Shown here piece by piece: positions 1 to 4,800 of a stretch of DNA of 8,835 nt. The position numbers and the translations under genes are program-made. The DNA is taken from NCBI GenBank assembly GCA_021774355.1, contig JAJFJE010000020.1, positions 1 through 8,835 on the forward strand, written 5' to 3'. Below the pieces are notes generated by a model, which saw only the letters and a program-made list of their open reading frames with translations, ran no database searches and was not told the DNA's origin. Within the stretch, counting starts at the first letter, position 1, and every line of letters starts with the position of its first letter. This DNA comes from Alphaproteobacteria bacterium. GTDB taxonomy: Bacteria; Pseudomonadota; Alphaproteobacteria; Zavarziniales; Zavarziniaceae.

Positions 1-1199
1 TGGGCCCCGGTATGGGACAGGTCGATCACGTCTTCCGACGGATTGAAATCACGGATCACATCGGTCACATGGTCGCGGCCCTGCATCAGGAAGGTATCGG
101 CACCGGCGCCACCGGTCAGGGTGTCGATCGCGAAATCGTGATAGCCGCCCGTCAGGGTGTCGGCGCCGGCGCCGCCGTCGATCGTGTCCGCGCCGCCATC
201 GCCGAACAGCGAGTCATCGCCATCGCCGCCCAGCAGCCGGTCGTCCCCGGCGCCGCCGTAAAGCGTGTCGCTGCCCGCATCGCCGAACAGGGTGTCGCTG
301 CCCGCATCGCCGAACAGGACATCGTTGCCGGCATCGCCCGACAGGGAGTCGGCGCCCGCATTGCCGTGGAGACTGTCGGCGCCGGCGCTGCCGAACAGGG
401 TGTCGTCGCCGGCACCGCCGGAAATGGTGTCGTCGCCATCGTCGCCGCGGACATAGTCGTCGCCGGCACCGGCCACGATCGAGTCATTGCCGGCCTCGCC
501 CAGGATGGTGTCGGCCCCGGTGTCGCCGAACAGGGTGTCGTCGCCCGTGCCGCCATGCAGCAGGTCATCGCCCGTGCCGCCATGCAGCAGGTCCTTGCCG
601 GCACCGCCCAGCAACGTGTCGCTGCCGGCATCGCCTTGCATCGTGTCGTCGCCCGTGCCGCCGGTCAGGGAATCGTCGCCCTGGCGACCGATCACCAGGT
701 CATTGCCGGTCGAGCCGTTGAGAATGTCGTCGCCGACACCGCCGTCGAGCCGGTCGTCGCCCGAGCCGCCATCGAGGGAATCCGCCCCATTATTGCCGAG
801 GAGCGTGTCGTTGCCGCTGCTTCCCGCAATGGTGTCGTCGCCATAGCCGCCGACCAGGGAATCGTTGCCCGCATCGGCGATGATGATGTTGTCGGAACTG
901 TTGCCGACCAAAGTGACATTGTCCCGGTCGGTATAGACCAGGGCCTCGCCGTCATTGGGCAGGCGAAAGAGGCCGACCCCCTTGGGCAATCTGAAAATAT
1001 CGAAACTGTTGCCGCCCGCCGCGGAGTCCCCGGGGCCGAGGAAGATCACGTCGTCATTGTCGGTGCCCAGGATCGTCTCGGCCCCGGGACCGCCGGTAAT
1101 GACGGTCGAGGCGGAGAAACCCGGCGGGATCGCCCCGAGCAGAACAGACAATTGCGCCGAGTTCAGCGCGTCATGCAGTGCAGTCGGAATCGATGCCAT
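1..1199 (-). CDS. RTX calcium-binding repeat protein, C-terminus off the left edge
   Basis: The visible 399 residues begin MASIPTALHD and consist of an N-terminal part of about 98 residues, then roughly 29 tandem nonapeptides of the GGxGxDxLx type (for example GGTGDDLLH) over residues 99-372. The start of a C-terminal segment (DVIRDFNPSEDVIDLS, residues 380-395) has the look of the region just after RTX arrays that leads to the type I secretion signal. Such repeats bind Ca2+ and fold into a beta-roll outside the cell. No Sec signal peptide is visible, which fits ABC-transporter (type I) export. No protease, lipase, cyclase or other effector domain is seen in the available part; one could only lie beyond the edge. 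The ATG at 1199 is chosen because an AGGGGG Shine-Dalgarno stands about 6 bases before it and the repeat frame stays open from there. The next gene upstream on the same strand is the globin gene, 141 bp away. The exact function is unknown. Confidence 0.9.
   Translation of the reverse strand, partial: MASIPTALHDALNSAQLSVLLGAIPPGFSASTVITGGPGAETILGTDNDDVIFLGPGDSAAGGNSFDIFRLPKGVGLFRLPNDGEALVYTDRDNVTLVGNSSDNIIIADAGNDSLVGGYGDDTIAGSSGNDTLLGNNGADSLDGGSGDDRLDGGVGDDILNGSTGNDLVIGRQGDDSLTGGTGDDTMQGDAGSDTLLGGAGKDLLHGGTGDDLLHGGTGDDTLFGDTGADTILGEAGNDSIVAGAGDDYVRGDDGDDTISGGAGDDTLFGSAGADSLHGNAGADSLSGDAGNDVLFGDAGSDTLFGDAGSDTLYGGAGDDRLLGGDGDDSLFGDGGADTIDGGAGADTLTGGYHDFAIDTLTGGAGADTFLMQGRDHVTDVIRDFNPSEDVIDLSHTGA
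265..318 (-). repeat. Perfect 27-bp tandem duplication inside the RTX array
   Basis: Bases 265-291 and 292-318 are identical over all 27 positions. They encode two consecutive LFGDAGSDT nonapeptides (residues 295-312). Neighbouring repeats differ at many synonymous positions, so identity at the DNA level points to a recent one-unit expansion or local gene conversion. Confidence 0.9.
541..594 (-). repeat. Near-perfect 27-bp tandem duplication inside the RTX array
   Basis: Bases 541-567 and 568-594 match at 26 of 27 positions and differ only at the last base (a against c). They encode two successive LLHGGTGDD-type units at about residues 203-220. This is a second apparent recent repeat expansion within the same gene. 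Confidence 0.88.
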
Positions 1200-1282
1200 C
1201 GGATGCCCCCTGGCGGCAGGACGGCGGCACGCACCGTCGACCTGGATGCTACCGGGGCGGGAGTTGTGCCGCAATGCGGAAA

Positions 1283-1310
1283 ATCATAATTAGCGCAACA
1301 GGAATTTTAA
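1283..1310 (-). promoter_or_regulatory. Possible promoter of the RTX gene
   Basis: On the minus strand TTAAAA (1310-1305) is followed after 16 bases by TATGAT (1288-1283), which matches the sigma-70 -10 hexamer at five of six positions. This sits in the only AT-rich patch of the 141-bp gap and would give a leader of about 75 bases before the ATG at 1199. It is inferred from sequence resemblance only; the -35 match is weak. Confidence 0.35.
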
Positions 1311-1340
1311 ATTACGCGCGTAACGGGTGTCACGGGGAAG

Positions 1341-1865
1341 CTAGCGCCGGCGTTCGATGTCGGCCAGAAAACAGGGCGGGGAGGCATATTCGGCCGTTTC
1401 GTCTGCGACTTCGTCCGGCGCCCCGGCGCCGTCGGGGCGGAGCCGTTCCCCGGGGCCGAGGACCACGCCGCGGCGCCCCGCCACGCCCAGTTCGAAGCTT
1501 TCGGCGATCCGGCGGGCCCGTGCCACCACCTGGTCGGCCGTGGCGGGCACGATGCTGCGCGCCGCCGCCTCGAACAAGGCGAGCCAGCGGTCGAAATGCC
1601 GCGCATCCACCGGCAGCCCGGTGTGGAGCGGCAGGGGCTGTCCGTGATAGCGGCCGGAGAACAGCAGGACCGCGGACCAGAACGCCACCATGCGGGTGAA
1701 ATGCGCCTCCCAGTCCGTCACCGCCGCGGCGAAGATCGGGCCGAGCAGGGGGTCCGTGCGGGCCGTTTCATAGAATGCCCGGACCAGGCGGTCGAGCGCC
1801 GCCTCGTCGAGTCCGAGCGGGGCGGCCCGTTCGGCAATGGCCTGGAGTCGGCGCGGCGGGGTCAT
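1341..1865 (-). CDS. Group III truncated haemoglobin (trHb3)
   Basis: A 174-residue haem protein of the 2-on-2 globin superfamily, group III (relatives include Campylobacter Ctb). Such proteins bind O2 and NO and are linked to nitrosative stress or to microaerobic life. Key positions can be placed by the family pattern: Tyr32 at B10 (AFYETARTDPLLGPIF), His55 at E7 (WEAHFTRM), His81 as the proximal F8 ligand (LPLHTGLP) and Trp94 at G8 (FDRWLALF). The globin fold ends near residue 130. A tail of about 40 residues rich in Gly, Pro and charge follows, with one Cys at 165; usual trHb3 proteins are nearer 130-140 residues. The ATG at 1865 has a GGAGG 5 bases upstream. The gene diverges from the nsrR-type gene across an operator-like repeat, so repression by NsrR and release by NO is the likely control. 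Membership of group III is well supported; the exact reaction is not known. Confidence 0.9.
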   Translation of the reverse strand: MTPPRRLQAIAERAAPLGLDEAALDRLVRAFYETARTDPLLGPIFAAAVTDWEAHFTRMVAFWSAVLLFSGRYHGQPLPLHTGLPVDARHFDRWLALFEAAARSIVPATADQVVARARRIAESFELGVAGRRGVVLGPGERLRPDGAGAPDEVADETAEYASPPCFLADIERRR

Positions 1866-1910
1866 GACTGCCTCCGGATTTCTGTTTCCCGATAGCTCTG
1901 TACCATCTAA

Positions 1911-1933
1911 AATAGGTATTTCAAATGCCTATT
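1911..1933. promoter_or_regulatory. Putative NsrR operator, 11-1-11 inverted repeat
   Basis: The left arm AATAGGTATTT (1911-1921), centre C (1922) and right arm AAATGCCTATT (1923-1933) form an inverted repeat with a single mismatched pair. The layout and the ATTT-n-AAAT core are those of known NsrR sites (11-bp arms separated by one base). It lies in the 80 bp between the divergent globin and regulator genes, where one bound dimer could block both. It ends 12 bases before the regulator start codon. A TAAAAT hexamer at 1908-1913 could be the plus-strand -10 element, and TTGAAA on the minus strand (1924-1919) could be a -35 element for the globin gene; both overlap the repeat, as expected for repression. 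Confidence 0.8.
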
Positions 1934-1945
1934 AAAGAGGCTTCC

Positions 1946-2371
1946 ATGCGGCTGACCAGTTTCACCGATTTCGGCCTGCGGGCGCTGATGCGCCTGGCCG
2001 GCGCCCCGGACCGCAGCTTCACCACCGACGAGATGGCCCGGGAATTTGCCATTTCCCGCAATCATCTGACCAAGGTGGTGGGCGATCTGGCGCGGGCCGG
2101 CTATGTCGCGACCCAGCGGGGCGCCGGGGGCGGCTTTCGCCTGGCGCGCCCGGCCGACACCATCCGGATCGGCGCCGTCATTCGCAGCCTGGAGGCCCGC
2201 TCGGTCCTGGTCGAATGCTTCCAGGGCGATGGCGGGGCCTGCGTCCTGACCCCGCGCTGCCGCCTCAAGGGTCGCCTGGCCGCGGCCCGCGAGGCCTTTC
2301 TCCGGACCCTCGACGAGACCACCCTGGCCGAGTGCGCCTGGGCGCCCGCCGAAAGCCCGGCCGGCAGGTGA
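1946..2371 (+). CDS. nsrR: NsrR-type nitric oxide-sensing Rrf2 family repressor
   Basis: A 141-residue Rrf2-family transcription factor. The start MRLTSFTDFGLRALMRLA closely resembles Escherichia coli NsrR. A winged helix-turn-helix spans about residues 26-68 (recognition region SRNHLTKVVGDLARAGYV, then a GGGFRLARP wing). Three cysteines at 91, 99 and 105 in the form C-x7-C-x5-C would hold a [4Fe-4S] cluster, with Asp8 as the fourth ligand as in Streptomyces NsrR. NO destroys the cluster and lifts repression. A fourth Cys lies at 130. The start is placed at 1946, not at the upstream in-frame ATG (1925), because AAAGAGG lies just ahead of it, because the protein then begins as its relatives do, and because 1925 falls inside the operator. 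IscR or RirA are alternatives, but the N-terminus and the divergent globin gene favour NsrR. Autoregulation through the 1911-1933 repeat is likely. Confidence 0.87.
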   Translation: MRLTSFTDFGLRALMRLAGAPDRSFTTDEMAREFAISRNHLTKVVGDLARAGYVATQRGAGGGFRLARPADTIRIGAVIRSLEARSVLVECFQGDGGACVLTPRCRLKGRLAAAREAFLRTLDETTLAECAWAPAESPAGR

Positions 2372-2440
2372 CCGGGGGGGTTCCTGGGACACCAGATTTG
2401 GGGATGGATTTCCCGCCGGTTTCGGTACTCTAAAGCGCTT

Positions 2441-2510
2441 CGGGGCGGCAGCCTCGACCATGATCGGCCGCCCCGCCAAGGGTCGGCGGGCGGCGGAACC
2501 AACCGCCGTC
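2441..2510 (+). promoter_or_regulatory. Two tandem GC-rich hairpins in the cstA leader
   Basis: The first inverted repeat pairs CGGGGCGGC (2441-2449) with GCCGCCCCG (2467-2475), a perfect 9-bp stem with a 17-base loop. The second pairs CGGCGG (2491-2496) with CCGCCG (2503-2508) around AACCAA, and extends by one G-U and one G-C pair to 2489-2510. Neither is followed by a run of T, so they do not look like simple terminators. The GGCGG of the first stem could pair instead with CCGCC of the second, so alternative folds are possible. They occupy the region just before the ribosome binding site of cstA. Whether they regulate is inference. Confidence 0.45.
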
Positions 2511-2534
2511 GACAGCAGGAAGGAGCGCTTTCAG

Positions 2535-4601
2535 ATGTCGTCCATATCCCGTACTCCGGCGCTATATTGGCTGGCCTGGGCTGCTGTCGCGGCGCTCGGC
2601 GCGGTGTCTCTGGGGGTGGTCGCCCTGCACCGGGGCGAGACCATCAACGCCCTGTGGATCGTCGTGGCGGCGCTCTGCGTCTACCTCATCGCCTTCCGCT
2701 TCTACAGCCGGTTCATCGCCCGCCGGGTGCTCCAGATCGATCCCGGCCGGCCGACCCCGGCGGTGCGCCGCAATGACGGCCTGGACTACGTCCCGACCAA
2801 TAAATATGTCCTGTTCGGCCACCACTTCGCGGCCATCGCCGGGGCCGGGCCGCTGGTCGGGCCGGTGCTGGCGGCCCAGATGGGCTATCTGCCGGGCACC
2901 TTGTGGCTGTTGGTCGGGGTGGTTTTTGCCGGCGCCGTGCAGGACCTGATCATGCTGTTCGTCTCGACCCGCCGGGACGGCCGGTCGCTGGGCGAGATCA
3001 TCCGCAGCGAGATGGGCCCGGTGCCCGGTGCCATCGCCATGGTTGGCATTCTGGCGATCATGGTGATCCTGCTGGCGGTGCTGGCGCTGGTCGTGGTCAA
3101 GGCCCTGGCGGGCAGTCCCTGGGGCACCTTCACCATCGTCGCGACCATTCCCATCGCCCTGTTCATGGGCCTGTACAGCCGTTACCTGCGGCCCGGCCGG
3201 ATCGGCGAAATCTCCCTGATCGGCTTTGCCCTGCTGATGGCGGCGATCGTGCTGGGGCAGCCGGTCAGCCAGAGCGCGGCGCTGGCCCCGCTGTTCACCT
3301 TCTCCGGCACCACCCTGGCCCTGATGCTGATCGGCTACGGCTTCGTCGCCGCGGTGCTGCCGGTGTGGCTGCTGCTCGCGCCGCGGGACTATTTGTCGAC
3401 CTTCCTGAAGATCGGCACCATTGCCGGGCTGGCGCTCGGTATCGTGGTCGTCATGCCCGACCTGCAGATGCCGGCGATCAGCCGCTTCGTCGACGGCAGC
3501 GGCCCGGTCTTCGCCGGCAATCTGTTTCCCTTCCTGTTCATCACCATCGCCTGCGGCGCGGTCTCCGGCTTCCACGCCCTGGTGGCCTCGGGCACCACCC
3601 CCAAGATGCTGGAAACCGAGGCCCATCTCCCGTTCATCGGCTATGGCGGGATGCTGATGGAATCGGCGGTGGCGATCATGGCCCTGGTCGCCGCCACCGT
3701 GCTCGAGCCCGGCTATTACTTCGCCATGAACAGCCCCGCCGGGGTGATCGGCACCACCGCCGACCAGGCGGCCCAGGTGATTTCCGCCTGGGGCTTCGTG
3801 ATCACCCCGGACATGCTGACCCAGATGGCCAAGGATGTCGGGGAGCACACCATCCTGTCCCGGGCCGGCGGCGCGCCGACCCTGGCGGTGGGCATGGCCC
3901 ACATCCTGTCGCGGGTGATCGGCGGGCCGGAGATGATGGCCTTCTGGTATCACTTCGCGATCCTGTTCGAGGCGCTGTTCATCCTGACCACCATCGATGC
4001 CGGCACCCGGGTCGCCCGCTTCATGATCCAGGATACCCTGGGCGCGGTGGTCCCGGCCCTGGGCCAGACCCAGTCCTGGCCGGCCAATCTGGTCGCCACC
4101 GGCCTGGCGGTCGCCGCCTGGGGCTATTTCCTCTACCAGGGGGTGACCGATCCCCTGGGCGGCATCAACACCCTGTGGCCGCTTTTCGGCATCGCCAACC
4201 AGATGCTGGCCGCCATCGCCCTCACCCTGTGCACCGTGATGCTGTTCAAGATGAAGCGCGAACGCTATGCCTGGGTGACCATCGCGCCGACCCTGTGGCT
4301 GCTGATCTGCACCCTGACCGCCGGCTGGCAGAAGCTGTTCGACGCCAATCCCCGGATCGGCTTCCTGGCCCATGCCCGCCTGTTCGGCGAGGCGATGGGC
4401 CGGGACGAAGTGCTGGCCCCGGCCAAGACCCGGGACGAGATGGGCCGGGTGATCGTCAACGACTATGTCGACGCCGCCCTGTGCGCCTTGTTCATCGCCG
4501 TGATCTTGGCCATGGTGTTCTATGGCCTGGCGGCCATTCGCAAGGCCCTGGCCGAACCCCGGGTCACGGCCCGCGAGATCCCCGATGCTGTGCCGCTGTA
4601 A
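2535..4601 (+). CDS. cstA: CstA/BtsT-family inner-membrane transporter (carbon starvation protein)
   Basis: A 688-residue, very hydrophobic polytopic inner-membrane protein. The family signature GHHFAAIAGAGPLVGP stands at residues 95-110 and is followed by AAQMGYLPGTLW, then GAVQDLIMLFVSTRRDGRSLGE. Long hydrophobic segments continue to about residue 675. The length is close to that of E. coli CstA and BtsT (roughly 700 residues). Family members take up pyruvate by proton symport and CstA has also been linked to peptide uptake; the substrate here cannot be told from sequence. The ATG at 2535 is preferred over the in-frame ATG at 2460 because AGGAAGGAG (2517-2525) lies 9 bases before it, the extra 25 residues are polar and unlike the family, and the upstream stretch contains the two leader hairpins. 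The ybdD-type gene overlaps its 3' end. It lies 163 bp downstream of the nsrR-type gene on the same strand, with no clear terminator between. Confidence 0.95.
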   Translation: MSSISRTPALYWLAWAAVAALGAVSLGVVALHRGETINALWIVVAALCVYLIAFRFYSRFIARRVLQIDPGRPTPAVRRNDGLDYVPTNKYVLFGHHFAAIAGAGPLVGPVLAAQMGYLPGTLWLLVGVVFAGAVQDLIMLFVSTRRDGRSLGEIIRSEMGPVPGAIAMVGILAIMVILLAVLALVVVKALAGSPWGTFTIVATIPIALFMGLYSRYLRPGRIGEISLIGFALLMAAIVLGQPVSQSAALAPLFTFSGTTLALMLIGYGFVAAVLPVWLLLAPRDYLSTFLKIGTIAGLALGIVVVMPDLQMPAISRFVDGSGPVFAGNLFPFLFITIACGAVSGFHALVASGTTPKMLETEAHLPFIGYGGMLMESAVAIMALVAATVLEPGYYFAMNSPAGVIGTTADQAAQVISAWGFVITPDMLTQMAKDVGEHTILSRAGGAPTLAVGMAHILSRVIGGPEMMAFWYHFAILFEALFILTTIDAGTRVARFMIQDTLGAVVPALGQTQSWPANLVATGLAVAAWGYFLYQGVTDPLGGINTLWPLFGIANQMLAAIALTLCTVMLFKMKRERYAWVTIAPTLWLLICTLTAGWQKLFDANPRIGFLAHARLFGEAMGRDEVLAPAKTRDEMGRVIVNDYVDAALCALFIAVILAMVFYGLAAIRKALAEPRVTAREIPDAVPL

Positions 4602-4800
4602 CGCCGCGCTGCGCGGCTTCGGGCGGCGCCTGTCGCAGACCGCCAACCTGATGGTCGGGGTGCCGGACTATGACACCTATGTCGCCCATCGCCGGGCCAA
4701 TCATCCGGACGAACCGGTGATGAGCCGCGAGGCTTTTTTCCGCAACCGCCAGGACCGGCGCTACGGCGCCGGTCCCGACCGGGTCATGCGCTGCTGCTGA
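4585..4800 (+). CDS. YbdD/YjiX family small protein (DUF466)
   Basis: A 71-residue protein that aligns with E. coli YbdD and YjiX, the small genes that follow cstA and btsT. Shared landmarks are LMVGVPDYDTYVAHRRANHPD (about residues 22-42), EAFFRNRQDRRYG (49-61) and the C-terminal RCC. The function is not settled; constant pairing with CstA-type transporters suggests an accessory or regulatory role for the transporter. The ATG at 4585 lies inside the end of cstA, giving a 17-bp overlap (4585-4601) in another frame and probable translational coupling; the Shine-Dalgarno is weak (GCGAGAT). An upstream in-frame ATG at 4522 would lengthen the overlap without adding conserved sequence. The 3' end overlaps the converging glcB by 17 bp. 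Cys3 and Cys5 at the N-terminus add to the conserved Cys70-Cys71 pair. Confidence 0.9.
   Translation: MLCRCNAALRGFGRRLSQTANLMVGVPDYDTYVAHRRANHPDEPVMSREAFFRNRQDRRYGAGPDRVMRCC
4752..4775. terminator. Perfect hairpin in the ybdD/glcB convergent junction
   Basis: GGACCGGCGC (4752-4761) and GCGCCGGTCC (4766-4775) are exact reverse complements around a four-base TACG loop. In plus-strand RNA this is a C(UACG)G, a member of the very stable UNCG tetraloop class. The hairpin lies inside the last third of the ybdD-type gene and begins 8 bases past the stop codon of glcB on the other strand. No U-run follows on either strand, so a classical intrinsic terminator is not shown; blocking 3' decay or a U-less terminator are the likelier roles. 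The structure is plain; the role is inferred. Confidence 0.5.

Larger units (their letters stand above)
84..905 (-). repeat. RTX nonapeptide repeat array
   Basis: This is the coding part of the RTX array, with a 27-bp period (one 9-residue turn of the beta-roll) and about 29 units. Most units carry Gly-x-Gly-x-Asp/Asn-Asp, the calcium-binding core. A few have GAD or GSD in place of GDD or GND, which should still fit the fold. The third position of each core varies among Ala, Asp, Thr, Ser and Val. Confidence 0.9.

Noticed and set aside
84..905. Regular short repeats that could suggest a CRISPR array
   Set aside because: The period is 27 bp with no unique spacers, and each unit encodes a GGxGxDxLx nonapeptide. 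It is a coding RTX array.
12..1289. Long plus-strand open frame of 425 codons opposite the RTX gene
   Set aside because: The reading is a low-complexity Val/Ala/Gly series made by the complement of the 27-bp RTX repeats. The minus-strand frame gives textbook RTX nonapeptides and a good ribosome binding site.
1319..1334. Hairpin after the globin stop codon (CGTGAC/GTTACG on the minus strand)
   Set aside because: The stem is only 6 bp with one G-U pair and no T-run follows directly, so a terminator call is not supported.
1925..1945. Alternative nsrR start adding MPIKEAS
   Set aside because: This ATG lies within the operator repeat, has no Shine-Dalgarno, and the extension is absent from known NsrR proteins.
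2460..2534. 25-residue N-terminal extension of CstA
   Set aside because: The extension is polar and unlike the family, overlaps the leader hairpins, and the strong AGGAAGGAG belongs to the ATG at 2535.
2562..4646. 694-codon minus-strand frame opposite cstA
   Set aside because: It is rich in Gln, His, Gly and Asp with no recognisable domain, as expected for the complement of a GC-rich membrane-protein gene. The plus frame is clearly CstA.
2903..4651. 582-codon plus-strand frame overlapping cstA
   Set aside because: A shifted frame of cstA with Arg/Gly/Pro/His bias and no domain.
4721..4739. Mini hairpin AGCC-GCGA-GGCT followed by six T, resembling an intrinsic terminator
   Set aside because: The stem is only 4 bp (plus a wobble), it lies in the middle of the conserved ybdD-type coding sequence, and termination there would remove the end of the gene.
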